This document shows positions 27,940 to 37,733 of a stretch of 64,000 nt of DNA, in pieces; the stretch's first letter is position 1, and every line of letters starts with the position of its first letter. The notes beneath the pieces are model-generated. The model saw nothing but the letters and a program-made list of their open reading frames with translations. It ran no database searches and was not told the origin of the DNA. The DNA comes from Caulobacter sp. FWC2 (GTDB taxonomy: Bacteria > Pseudomonadota > Alphaproteobacteria > Caulobacterales > Caulobacteraceae). The stretch is from NCBI RefSeq assembly GCF_002742625.1, contig NZ_PEBF01000001.1:5022001-5086000 (forward strand), written 5' to 3'. Both the position numbers and the translations under genes were made by a program.

Positions 27940-29577
27940 ATGCACAGCCGCGCCGGCCTTCGCGCTCTTCCCGAGGACCTGATCGACCTGGAGGCGCTGA
28001 TCGGCGCCTATTTCGCGATCAAGCCCGACGTCGCCAACCCCGCACAGAAGGTGGTGTTCGGCACCTCGGGTCACCGAGGCTCCAGCCTGGACGGCGGCTT
28101 CAACGAGAACCACATCCTGGCCGTCACCCAGGCCGTGGTCGAGCACCGCGCGGCCCAAGGCCTCACCGGTCCGATCTTCGTCGGTCGCGACACACACGGC
28201 CTATCGGAACCAGCTTTCCGCTCAGTGCTGGAAGTCCTGGCAGGCAATGGCGTCACCGCGCTGATCGACAGCCGCGGGGGCTACACCCCGACCCCGGCCG
28301 TATCGCACGCCATCCTGACGCATAATCGCCTGAACACGGCGCAGGCCGACGGCCTTTTGCTGACCCCCTCGCACAACCCGCCCCGCGACGGCGGCATCAA
28401 GTATAATCCTCCGTCCGGAGGTCCGGCCGACAGCGGCGCGACCTCGGCGATCGCCGCGCGCGCCAACGAATTGCTGGCCGAGGGCCTGGCGGGGGTGGAG
28501 CGGATAGGCTTCGAAGAGGCTCACAAGGCCGCCGGTCGCTACGACTTCCTGGGCCGCTATGTCAACGACCTGCCCAGCATTGTCGACATTGAGTCCATCC
28601 GCGCGGCCGGGGTGCGGATCGGCGCCGATCCCCTGGGCGGCGCGGCCGTGGCCTACTGGGGCGAGATCGCCGAGCGCCACGGGCTGAACCTGACGGTGGT
28701 CAACGCGGCGGTGGATCCGCGCTGGGCGTTCATGCCGCTCGACACCGACGGCAAGATCCGCATGGACTGCTCGTCGCCCTCGGCCATGGCCAATCTGATC
28801 GAGATCATGAAGGGCGGCGCGGCCTATGACGTGGCGACCGGCAATGACGCCGACGCCGATCGCCACGGCATCGTCACGCCCGACGGCGGGTTGATGAACC
28901 CCAACCACTATCTGGCGGCGGCGATCTCGTACCTGTTCACCCACCGCCCCGGCTGGGGCGCGGACGTCGCGGTCGGCAAGACCCTGGTCTCGTCATCGAT
29001 GATCGACCGCGTGGTTTCGGGGCTTGGCCGTCGCCTGCTGGAAGTGCCGGTCGGCTTCAAATATTTCGTGCCCGGCCTGCTGGACGGCTCGGTCGGCTTC
29101 GGCGGCGAGGAGTCGGCCGGCGCGGCCTTCCTGCGCCACGACGGCAGTGTCTGGACCACCGACAAGGACGGCCTGCAGCTGGCCCTGTTGGCCGCCGAGA
29201 TCCAGGCCCGGACCGGCCAGAGCGCCAGCCAGCTCTATGCCGACCTGACCCAGAAATACGACGCCCCGTCCTATGCGCGCGTCGACGCCCCCGCGACCCG
29301 CGAGGAAAAGGCCCGCCTCGCCAAGCTCAGCCCCAGCGACGTTTCCGCCAAGACCCTGGCGGGCGAGCCGATCACCGACATCCTGACCAACGCCCCCGGC
29401 AATGGCGAGGCGATCGGCGGCCTGAAGGTGACGACCACGAACGCCTGGTTCGCCGCCCGACCGTCAGGCACCGAGGACGTCTACAAGATCTATGCGGAGT
29501 CGTTCCTGGGTCCCGATCACCTGAAGCAGGTCCAGGCCGAGGCGCGCGAGGTGGTGGCCGGGGCGCTGAAGGGCTGA
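27940..29577 (+). CDS. pgm: Phosphoglucomutase, alpha-D-glucose specific
   Basis: The 545-residue enzyme interconverts glucose 1-phosphate and glucose 6-phosphate, feeding UDP-glucose and glycan synthesis. The active-site phosphoserine loop is [13 protein letters not shown], the metal loop [10 protein letters not shown] and the sugar-binding loop [10 protein letters not shown]; the phosphate-binding end (ARPSGTED) is intact. Its length equals that of E. coli Pgm. It links functionally with galE in this window. Confidence 0.96.
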   Translation: MHSRAGLRALPEDLIDLEALIGAYFAIKPDVANPAQKVVFGTSGHRGSSLDGGFNENHILAVTQAVVEHRAAQGLTGPIFVGRDTHGLSEPAFRSVLEVLAGNGVTALIDSRGGYTPTPAVSHAILTHNRLNTAQADGLLLTPSHNPPRDGGIKYNPPSGGPADSGATSAIAARANELLAEGLAGVERIGFEEAHKAAGRYDFLGRYVNDLPSIVDIESIRAAGVRIGADPLGGAAVAYWGEIAERHGLNLTVVNAAVDPRWAFMPLDTDGKIRMDCSSPSAMANLIEIMKGGAAYDVATGNDADADRHGIVTPDGGLMNPNHYLAAAISYLFTHRPGWGADVAVGKTLVSSSMIDRVVSGLGRRLLEVPVGFKYFVPGLLDGSVGFGGEESAGAAFLRHDGSVWTTDKDGLQLALLAAEIQARTGQSASQLYADLTQKYDAPSYARVDAPATREEKARLAKLSPSDVSAKTLAGEPITDILTNAPGNGEAIGGLKVTTTNAWFAARPSGTEDVYKIYAESFLGPDHLKQVQAEAREVVAGALKG

Positions 29578-29620
29578 CGCAAAGCTAGCCCTCTGGCGTG
29601 ACAGCGTTTATACGCCCCGC

Positions 29621-31279
29621 ATGTTTGAAGGCCTCTCCCCCCTCGCCCGCGAAGCCCGCTCCTGGCCGTTCGAGCAGGCGCGCGCCACCATCGCCCGCGT
29701 CCTGCGCGTGCGTCTTCCAGACCGCGCCGACCAGGAGGCCGCCAAGGCCCTGATTGACGCCGGCAAGGCCGACGAGGCGGTGAAAGCCTATCCCGCCCTC
29801 TCCAGGGCCGTGATTTTCGAGACCGGCTATGGTCCGTCGGGCCTGCCGCATCTGGGCACGTTCGGCGAAGTGGCGCGCACGACCATGGTGCGCCAGGCCT
29901 TCCGCGCGCTGGTCGACGACCACATCCCCACCCGCCTGATCGCCTTCAGCGACGACATGGACGGCCTGCGCAAGGTTCCCGACAACATCGAGAACAAGCA
30001 GCCGCTGATCGAGGACCTGGGCAAGCCGCTGACTGTCGTCCGCGACCCGTTCGGCACCCACGACAGCTTCGGCGCCCACAATAACGCCCGCCTGCGCGCG
30101 TTCCTGGACGGCTTTGGCTTCGAGTACGAGTTCGTCTCCTCAACCGAGTGCTACAAGGGCGGCCTGTTCGACGCGACGCTGCTCACGGCCCTGGAGCGCT
30201 TCGACGCCATCCAGAAGGTCATGCTGCCGACCCTGGGCGAGGAACGCCGCGCGACCTATTCGCCGTTCCTCCCGGTCAGCCCGACCACCGGCAAGGTGCT
30301 TCAGGTCCCGACCCTGGAGCGCAATGTCGAGAAGGGCACGATCACCTTCGAGGACGAGGACGGCTCCAAGGTCGAGGTCCCGGTTACCGGCGGCCACGTG
30401 AAGATGCAGTGGAAGCCCGACTGGGCCATGCGCTGGACCGCCCTGGGCGTCGACTACGAGATGTCGGGCAAGGACCTGATCGACTCGGTCAAGGCCTCGG
30501 GCGCGATCTGCAAGGCCCTGGGCGGGGTTCCGCCGGAAGGCTTCAACTACGAACTCTTCCTGGACGAGAATAACCAGAAGATCTCCAAGTCCAAGGGCAA
30601 TGGCCTGTCGATGGAGGACTGGCTGCGCTACGGCGCGCCGGAGAGCCTGTCGTACTACATGTTCCAGAGCCCCAAGTCGGCCAAGAAGCTCTATTTCGAC
30701 GTCATCCCCAAGGCGACGGACGAATATCTGCAGCAGCTGGACGCCTACGGGCGCCAGGAGCCAGCCAAGCAGCTCGACAACCCCGTCTGGCACATCCACT
30801 CGGGCAAGCCGCCCGAGCAGGGCTCGCCAGTGTCGTTCAGCCTGATGCTGAACCTGGTCTCGGCCGCCGACGCCTCGACCAAGGAGATCCTCTGGGGCTT
30901 CCTGTCGCGCTACATCCCGGGGGCCTCGCCGGAAACCCAGCCGCTGCTGGACCGCCTGGCCGGCTACGCGATCAACTACTACGAGGACTTCGTCAAACCC
31001 ACGAAGACCTTCCGCGCCCCCACCGACCAGGAGCGCGCCGCGATGCTGGACCTGTTGGCCAAGCTGAAGGCCATGCCGGCCGACGCGCCCGACGCCGAGC
31101 TGATCCAGAACGAGGTGTTCGAGGTCGGCAAGACTCACGGCTTCGACCCGCTGCGCGCCTGGTTCCAGGCCCTGTACGAAGTGCTGCTGGGCCAGAGCCA
31201 AGGTCCCCGCTTCGGCTCGTTCGCTGCGATCTTCGGCATCGACCGGACGGTGGCGCTGATCGAGGAAAAGTTGGGCTAG
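29621..31279 (+). CDS. lysS: Lysyl-tRNA synthetase, class I
   Basis: A 552-residue class I lysine-tRNA ligase, the archaeal type that also occurs in alphaproteobacteria and spirochaetes, charging tRNA-Lys. The HIGH-equivalent is HLGT at residues 77-80, the KMSKS loop is KISKS at 320-324, and the family-typical GYGPSGLPH opening is present. No class II motifs are seen. The gene is sometimes called lysK. It begins 43 bases after pgm, and a long hairpin follows its stop. Confidence 0.95.
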   Translation: MFEGLSPLAREARSWPFEQARATIARVLRVRLPDRADQEAAKALIDAGKADEAVKAYPALSRAVIFETGYGPSGLPHLGTFGEVARTTMVRQAFRALVDDHIPTRLIAFSDDMDGLRKVPDNIENKQPLIEDLGKPLTVVRDPFGTHDSFGAHNNARLRAFLDGFGFEYEFVSSTECYKGGLFDATLLTALERFDAIQKVMLPTLGEERRATYSPFLPVSPTTGKVLQVPTLERNVEKGTITFEDEDGSKVEVPVTGGHVKMQWKPDWAMRWTALGVDYEMSGKDLIDSVKASGAICKALGGVPPEGFNYELFLDENNQKISKSKGNGLSMEDWLRYGAPESLSYYMFQSPKSAKKLYFDVIPKATDEYLQQLDAYGRQEPAKQLDNPVWHIHSGKPPEQGSPVSFSLMLNLVSAADASTKEILWGFLSRYIPGASPETQPLLDRLAGYAINYYEDFVKPTKTFRAPTDQERAAMLDLLAKLKAMPADAPDAELIQNEVFEVGKTHGFDPLRAWFQALYEVLLGQSQGPRFGSFAAIFGIDRTVALIEEKLG

Positions 31280-31291
31280 CCCGTTCCCGCA

Positions 31292-31341
31292 TCGCGCGGA
31301 TTCAACAGCGTCGCTTGCTCGCGACGCGTGAATCCGCGCGA
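31292..31341. terminator. Long palindrome downstream of lysS
   Basis: TCGCGCGGATTCA and TGAATCCGCGCGA form a perfect 13-bp outer stem; an inner stem pairs GCGTCGC with GCGACGC around TTGCTC. It begins 13 bases after the lysS stop. There is no T-run, so it may be a Rho-aided stop, a 3'-end stabiliser or a dispersed palindrome. Confidence 0.55.
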
Positions 31342-31460
31342 CGTGCGACACCATGTCCTTGAAAATGAACGAAGTCTGAAAACGCGGTTAAGGGTCCGCC
31401 CACCTTTCTGAGTCTAGGTTGGACCATCAGAACCAAGATCAGTCATCAAGGTTTAGGACC

Positions 31461-31670
31461 ATGGCTTCGTTCACTCTCCGCCCCACCGACCGTCAGGAAT
31501 TCGATTCCCTTCTGGGCGGAATCGTCCAGCAATTCCCCGACGCCCATGTCGAGGCCGCGCACAATGACACCTGGGCGTCGTACCGCCTCGACGTGTCCTG
31601 CGAGGATCCCTCGGCCGGTCCGCTGATCGCCTGGCTGCTCGACAGCCACGCAAGCTGCCCGCGAACCTAA
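31461..31670 (+). CDS. Hypothetical protein, 69 residues
   Basis: A small soluble protein (MASFTLRPTDRQEFDSLLGG...) without signal peptide or membrane segment. An AGGA ribosome-site candidate lies a few bases before ATG 31461. I recognise no family. It converges with the S24-like regulator gene, 16 bases apart. Third-position G/C bias and the ribosome site support it; a TTG-start extension to 31419 is possible but less likely. Confidence 0.5.
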   Translation: MASFTLRPTDRQEFDSLLGGIVQQFPDAHVEAAHNDTWASYRLDVSCEDPSAGPLIAWLLDSHASCPRT

Positions 31671-31686
31671 GATCTTTCGGGTCGGC

Positions 31687-32343
31687 CTACTGGCTGACCC
31701 AGACGATCCGCGCGACCCAGGCGACCTCGTCCCGCGCCAGCAGGCGAGGTTCGCCCGAGTGGCTCAAGGCCACCAGCTCCAGGGTCCGGGCCGTCACCCG
31801 CCCCAGCTCCCGCACCAGCACCTCACCGGCGTTCGTCCGCGCCACCACGCGGTCGCCCTTGCGCGGCTCCTGGCTGGGTGAGACCAGCAGGCAGTCGCCG
31901 TCGCGATAGACCGGCGCGAGATCACTGCCCGCCACCTCCAGCGCGAACAGGCCCTCGCCCAGATCCGGCGCGGCGACCTCGTCCCAGCCGGCGCCCACCG
32001 GCATCCCCGCCTCATCGAAGAACCCGTCCTGACCGGCCTGGGCCAAGCCGATCAAAGGTGCGCCCCGGACCTGCCCTCCATCGGCCGACGTTCGCACCGG
32101 CGACCGCTCGGTCAGGGCGGCGAATTCCGAGAAATTGACCCCCGTCGCCTCCAGCAGCTTGGCCAGGCTCTCGGTCGAGGGCCAGCGCGCGCGGCCGTCG
32201 GTCTCGGCCGAGCCGCGCTTGGAGCGGTTGAAGCTGGTGGGATCCAGGCCCGCCATACGGGCCATGGCAGAGGGCGTCATGTCGAAACGCTCGGCCAGGG
32301 CGTCAATGGCCCGCCAGATTTCGCCGTGAGAGAGGGTCGCCAC
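31687..32343 (-). CDS. XRE-type HTH regulator with degenerate S24 peptidase domain
   Basis: The 218-residue protein has an N-terminal helix-turn-helix (residues 8-70, with PSAMARMAGLDPTSFNR as the recognition part) and a C-terminal LexA/CI-like S24 fold (about 95-215). In active S24 proteins the catalytic Ser lies in GxSM and the Lys in a VK motif. Here the corresponding segment is AGSDLAP (Asp141 at the Ser place, Ser140 one residue early) and VRELG (Arg178 at the Lys place). Self-cleavage therefore looks lost. It is divergent from the MerR gene with 193 bases between. Target genes are unknown. Confidence 0.8.
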   Translation of the reverse strand: MATLSHGEIWRAIDALAERFDMTPSAMARMAGLDPTSFNRSKRGSAETDGRARWPSTESLAKLLEATGVNFSEFAALTERSPVRTSADGGQVRGAPLIGLAQAGQDGFFDEAGMPVGAGWDEVAAPDLGEGLFALEVAGSDLAPVYRDGDCLLVSPSQEPRKGDRVVARTNAGEVLVRELGRVTARTLELVALSHSGEPRLLARDEVAWVARIVWVSQ

Positions 32344-32422
32344 TGACGCCTCCTTGAGCGCTGTCTTGCCAAGGAAAATACGCCCCGCCGCCTAGGAAAG
32401 TAAACCTATCGCCGCTCGCTCA

Positions 32423-32446
32423 GTTGACGTTTACGTAAGCGTTGAC
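32423..32446. promoter_or_regulatory. Candidate MerR-family operator upstream of the beta-oxidation regulator
   Basis: The 24-base stretch GTTGACGTTTACGTAAGCGTTGAC, given here only as its halves GTTGACGTTTAC and GTAAGCGTTGAC, is an imperfect inverted repeat (9 of 12 positions pair). Operators of MerR-family fatty and branched-chain acid regulators such as LiuR have this TTGACGT/ACGTAA style. It lies 90 bases before the MerR start, between two divergent regulator genes. Confidence 0.4.
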
Positions 32447-32536
32447 GTTCGCCCGAGATCGGGTTTAGGGTGATCAACGATAACAAAGCGGCCCGGCCGC
32501 AGTAGCCAGGCCCTCTTCATTGGGAGGTTTCCATCC

Positions 32537-33016
32537 ATGGCCGACCTGCGACGCCCCGAGCGGACTTTCACGATCCGCCAGCTGTGCAACGAATTCAAAG
32601 CCACGCCGCGCGCCCTGCGCTTCTACGAAGACAAGGGCCTGCTGAATCCGGCCCGCGAGGGCCTGAACCGCGTCTATTCCCACAAGGACCGCGTCCGCCT
32701 GCAGCTGATCCTGCGCGGCAAGCGCGTGGGCCTGTCGCTGACCGAGATCCGCGAACTGCTGGATCTCTATGACGAGAACGACGAGGGCGCGGCGCAGATG
32801 GCCCGCTCGCTGAAGAAGTTCCGTGAGCGCGCCAATGCGCTGGAACAGCAGCGCGACGACATCGACAACGCCCTGATCGAGCTGCGCGAGGCCTGCAATC
32901 GCCTCGAAAAGCGCCTCACCGAGATCCGCCCCGACCTGCTGCCCCGCGCGGCCGATTACGAGCAGGTGCTGCGCGCCCGTCTCGACGGTCACGGCGAAGC
33001 GATGTTGGGCAAGTAA
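32537..33016 (+). CDS. MerR-family regulator of a beta-oxidation cluster
   Basis: A 159-residue MerR-type transcription factor: the winged helix-turn-helix is residues 10-80 (FTIRQLCNEF, RALRFYEDKGLL, RVYSHKDRVRLQLI) and a long coiled-coil dimerisation helix follows (about 85-140). No Cys-based metal site is seen, so it is not a metal sensor. Similar regulators control fatty or branched-chain acyl-CoA catabolism, and acyl-CoA dehydrogenase genes start 93 bases downstream. An acyl-CoA effector is inference. Confidence 0.85.
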   Translation: MADLRRPERTFTIRQLCNEFKATPRALRFYEDKGLLNPAREGLNRVYSHKDRVRLQLILRGKRVGLSLTEIRELLDLYDENDEGAAQMARSLKKFRERANALEQQRDDIDNALIELREACNRLEKRLTEIRPDLLPRAADYEQVLRARLDGHGEAMLGK

Positions 33017-33109
33017 GACACCCTTCTGCGGAGCCGCCTCCGCGCAAGACGCGCGACACACGGCGGCCGCACACTCGTTTTTCCTCCCGATCCTAGCCAG
33101 GACCGTTTC

Positions 33110-34903
33110 ATGACCTACCAGCCGCCCGTTCGCGACCACGCCTTCATCCTGCGTGACGTGCTCAACATCGACCAGCACGGCGACCTGCCCGGCTTTTCCG
33201 ATGCGCCGTTCGAGACCGTGGAGCAGATCCTCGACGCCGCCGCCCAGTTCACCGGCGAGGTCCTAGCCCCGCTGAACACGGTCGGCGACAAGACCGGCTG
33301 CAAGCTGGACCCGGCCACCAACGTCGTCACCACCCCGCCGGGGTTCAAGGACGCCTACAAGCAGCTGTGCGAAGGCGGCTGGACCGGCCTGGGCTCGGAC
33401 CCGGCCTATGGCGGCCAAGGCCTGCCGCATGTCGTCAACCTGGCCTTCAGCGAGATGTCGAGCTCGGCCAACATGGCCTTCTCGATGTATCCGGGCCTGG
33501 CCCACGGCGCCTATTCGGCCATCCACACCGGCGGCAGCGACGAACAGAAGCAGACCTATCTGCCGAAGATGGTGAGCGGCGAATGGACCGGCACCATGAA
33601 CCTGACGGAGCCGCACTGCGGCACGGACCTCGGCTTGCTGCGCACCAAGGCGGTTCCGCAGGCGAACGGCAGCTACAAGATCACCGGCCAGAAGATCTGG
33701 ATCTCGGCCGGCGAGCACGACATGGCCGATAACATCGTCCACCTCGTCCTGGCCCGCATCGAGGGCGCTCCGGCTGGCGTGAAGGGCATCAGCCTCTTCA
33801 TCGTGCCGAAGTTCTTCCCCAAGGAAGACGGCTCGGTCGGCGAGCGTAACCAGGGCGTCAAGTGCGTCGGCCTGGAAGAGAAGATGGGCATCCACGGCAA
33901 CGCCACCTGCGTCATGCAGTATGACGACGCCGAGGGCTATCTGATCGGCGAGGAGAACTCGGGCCTCAAGATCATGTTCGTCATGATGAACGAGGCGCGT
34001 CTGGGTGTTGGCATGCAGGGCGTGGCCCAGGGCGAGGCCGCCTATCAGGCCGCTGCCGCCTTCGCCAAGGACCGCCTGCAAGGCCGCTCTCTGACCGGCC
34101 CGAAGAACGCCGACGGCCCGGCCGACCCGATCATCGTCCACCCGGACGTCCGCCGCATGCTGCTGGAGAGCAAGGCCCTGATCGAAGGCGGTCGCGCCTT
34201 CCTGTTCTGGACCGCCCTGCACGGCGACCTGTCGCACGTCCACCCCGACGCCGCCGTCCGCGAAAAGTCCTCGGACTACATGGGCCTCATGACCCCGGTG
34301 CTGAAGGGCTACCTGACCGACAAGGGCTTCGAGGTCTGCTCGAACGCGGTGCAGGTGCACGGCGGCAGCGGCTTCACCGAGCATTTCCCGGTCAGCCAGT
34401 TCATGCGCGATTGCCGCATCGCCCTAATCTACGAAGGCACCAACGGCGTGCAGGCCCTGGACCTGGTCGGCCGCAAGCTGGCCGCCAAGGGCGGTCGCGC
34501 GGTCATGACCTTCTTCCAGGAGATCGACCAGTTCATCGGCGAAAACGACGCCGACGAGAGCCTGAAGCCCTTCATCGAGGCCCTAGCGGGCGTGAAGGCC
34601 CAACTGCAGGACGGCACCATGTGGCTGATGCAGAACGGCCTGCAGAACCCCGACAACGCGGGTGCAGCCTCGACCGACTACATGCACCTCTTCGGCCTGA
34701 CGGGCCTGGCGTACATGTGGGCGCTGATGGCCAAGGCGGCCAACGCCAAGATTGCGGCCGGCTCGTCGGACCCGTTCTTCACGACCAAGCTGGTCACCGG
34801 TCGCTATTTCATCGAGCGCATCTTGCCTGACGCCGGGGCACACCTGGCCAAGCTTAAGACGGGTTCGGCGACCCTGATGGCGCTGCCCGCGGAGGCCTTC
34901 TGA
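33110..34903 (+). CDS. Acyl-CoA dehydrogenase with C-terminal extension
   Basis: The 597-residue FAD enzyme introduces the first double bond in acyl-CoA oxidation. Its core shows MNLTEPHCGTDLG, GQKIWIS and YEGTNGVQALD near the end. It belongs to the longer form of the family with an extra N-terminal segment and a C-terminal alpha domain of about 130 residues. It starts the enzyme genes of the cluster and is followed after two bases by a second acyl-CoA dehydrogenase. Chain-length preference is unknown. Confidence 0.93.
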   Translation: MTYQPPVRDHAFILRDVLNIDQHGDLPGFSDAPFETVEQILDAAAQFTGEVLAPLNTVGDKTGCKLDPATNVVTTPPGFKDAYKQLCEGGWTGLGSDPAYGGQGLPHVVNLAFSEMSSSANMAFSMYPGLAHGAYSAIHTGGSDEQKQTYLPKMVSGEWTGTMNLTEPHCGTDLGLLRTKAVPQANGSYKITGQKIWISAGEHDMADNIVHLVLARIEGAPAGVKGISLFIVPKFFPKEDGSVGERNQGVKCVGLEEKMGIHGNATCVMQYDDAEGYLIGEENSGLKIMFVMMNEARLGVGMQGVAQGEAAYQAAAAFAKDRLQGRSLTGPKNADGPADPIIVHPDVRRMLLESKALIEGGRAFLFWTALHGDLSHVHPDAAVREKSSDYMGLMTPVLKGYLTDKGFEVCSNAVQVHGGSGFTEHFPVSQFMRDCRIALIYEGTNGVQALDLVGRKLAAKGGRAVMTFFQEIDQFIGENDADESLKPFIEALAGVKAQLQDGTMWLMQNGLQNPDNAGAASTDYMHLFGLTGLAYMWALMAKAANAKIAAGSSDPFFTTKLVTGRYFIERILPDAGAHLAKLKTGSATLMALPAEAF

Positions 34904-34905
34904 TC

Positions 34906-36069
34906 ATGAGCGTGCTCAACATCGAAAAACCCGCCTTCATGGCCGAAGAGGACATCGCGATCTTCGAGGACGCGGTGGGCAAGTTCTTCGATGAGCACGC
35001 GCCTGAATCGACCGTGGCGCAGTGGCGCAAGAACCACTGCGTCGACCGCGACATGTGGACCAAGGCTGGGGAGGCCGGCTTGCTCGGCCTCTCCACGCCC
35101 GAAGAATACGGCGGCGCCGGCGGCGACTACCGCCACGAAGTCGTGCTGATGGAGCAGTTGGGCCTGAAGGGCGTCGATGGCTTCGGCATCAGCCTGCACA
35201 ATGCGATCATCATGCCCTACGTCGTCCATTACGGGACCGACGAGCAGAAGCGTCGTTGGCTGCCGAGGCTGGTGACGGGCGAACTGGTCGGCGCGATCGC
35301 CATGACCGAGCCCGGCGCCGGGTCCGACCTTCAGGGGGTGAAGACCACCGCCAAGAAGGTCGGCAACCACTACGTCATCAACGGCTCCAAGACCTTCATC
35401 ACCAATGGCCAGACGGCGAACTTCATCATCGTCGTGGCCAAGACCGACCCCGCCGGCGGCGCCCGCGGCACCAGCCTGCTGATTGTCGAGACCGATGAAG
35501 TCGAAGGCTTCGAGCGCGGCCGCAATCTCGACAAGCTGGGTCAGGAAGCTCAGGACACCTCGGAGCTGTTCTTCAACGACGTGAAGATCCCGACCGAGAA
35601 TCTGCTGGGGACCGACGAGGGCCAGGGCTTCTTCCAGCTGATGGGCCAGCTGCCGCAGGAGCGGCTGAACATCGCCGTGCAGGGCATGGCGACCATCGAG
35701 CGGGCGCTCGAACTGACCATCGCCTACGTCAAGGACCGCAAGGCCTTCGGCAAGGCGATCATCGACTTCCAGAACACCCAGTTTGTCCTGGCCGAGTGCA
35801 AGACCGAGGCGACCGTCGCCCGCGTCTTCACCAACCACTGCATCGAGCTGCACCTGGCCGGCAAGCTGGACGCCGCCACCGCCTCGATGGCCAAGTACTG
35901 GGTCTCAGACCTGGAGAACAAGATCGTCGACCGCTGCCTGCAGCTGTTCGGCGGCTATGGCTTCATGAACGAGTACCCGATCGCGCGCATGTACAAGGAC
36001 AGCCGCATCCAGCGCATCTACGGCGGCACGAACGAGATCATGAAACTCCTGATCGCGAGGACGCTGTGA
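34906..36069 (+). CDS. Acyl-CoA dehydrogenase
   Basis: A standard-length acyl-CoA dehydrogenase (387 residues). FAD- and substrate-binding motifs are AMTEPGAGSDLQG and GSKTFITNGQ, and YGGTNEIMK near the C-terminus is followed by the typical LIAR end. The catalytic base is expected in that region as Glu of YGGTNE. It is translationally coupled to the gene before it (two-base gap) and the gene after it (four-base overlap). Confidence 0.94.
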   Translation: MSVLNIEKPAFMAEEDIAIFEDAVGKFFDEHAPESTVAQWRKNHCVDRDMWTKAGEAGLLGLSTPEEYGGAGGDYRHEVVLMEQLGLKGVDGFGISLHNAIIMPYVVHYGTDEQKRRWLPRLVTGELVGAIAMTEPGAGSDLQGVKTTAKKVGNHYVINGSKTFITNGQTANFIIVVAKTDPAGGARGTSLLIVETDEVEGFERGRNLDKLGQEAQDTSELFFNDVKIPTENLLGTDEGQGFFQLMGQLPQERLNIAVQGMATIERALELTIAYVKDRKAFGKAIIDFQNTQFVLAECKTEATVARVFTNHCIELHLAGKLDAATASMAKYWVSDLENKIVDRCLQLFGGYGFMNEYPIARMYKDSRIQRIYGGTNEIMKLLIARTL

Positions 36070-36443
36070 TCGTACCGCTCATCCTGCTGCTGGCCGGCCC
36101 AGCCGCGGCTCAACCCGTTCCGGACGCCCGCGCGGCCGTGGTCTGCGTGCGCGCCGCGCCCGGTCCGCGCCCGCTGACCTTCTCCGGCGAACTGGTTGGC
36201 AAGCGCCCGCAACCCGGCGCGTTCAAGCTGCCGCTGACGCCGCCCGGCAAGGACGTCTGCAACACGCTGCTGCGCTCCAAGATCGCCACGTGGAAGCTGG
36301 AGGTCACGACCTCGGGCTTCACCGCCTGCTCGCTGCCACCGCCCGACTTCGGACAGCGTACGTATTACCGCGCCAAGGCCGCCGCCAGCGGCCTGAAGTG
36401 CGAGCCCATCGGCAAGTACCCGATCGGCAACTGGAAACCATAA
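36066..36443 (+). CDS. Secreted Cys-containing hypothetical protein
   Basis: The gene starts at GTG 36066, overlapping the stop of the acyl-CoA dehydrogenase by four bases. The 125-residue product begins with a short signal peptide (MIVPLILLLAGPAAAQ) and then has four Cys residues that could form two disulfides in the periplasm. I recognise no family. Its place inside a cytoplasmic beta-oxidation operon is odd; the overlap shows that it is translated from the same message. Confidence 0.65.
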   Translation: MIVPLILLLAGPAAAQPVPDARAAVVCVRAAPGPRPLTFSGELVGKRPQPGAFKLPLTPPGKDVCNTLLRSKIATWKLEVTTSGFTACSLPPPDFGQRTYYRAKAAASGLKCEPIGKYPIGNWKP

Positions 36444-36507
36444 GGCCGGCCCCCAAGGACCGCGCTTTCAACGACACGAACACCACTTCTCGGGAAGGAG
36501 CCATTCC

Positions 36508-37713
<1,206 letters not shown>

Positions 37714-37733
37714 GACTCAAGGACCTGACACCT

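Noticed and set aside
32344..32536. A MerR-type metal promoter with a 19-20-base spacer
   Set aside because: The regulator has no Cys metal ligands and I could not place -35 and -10 boxes with such spacing.
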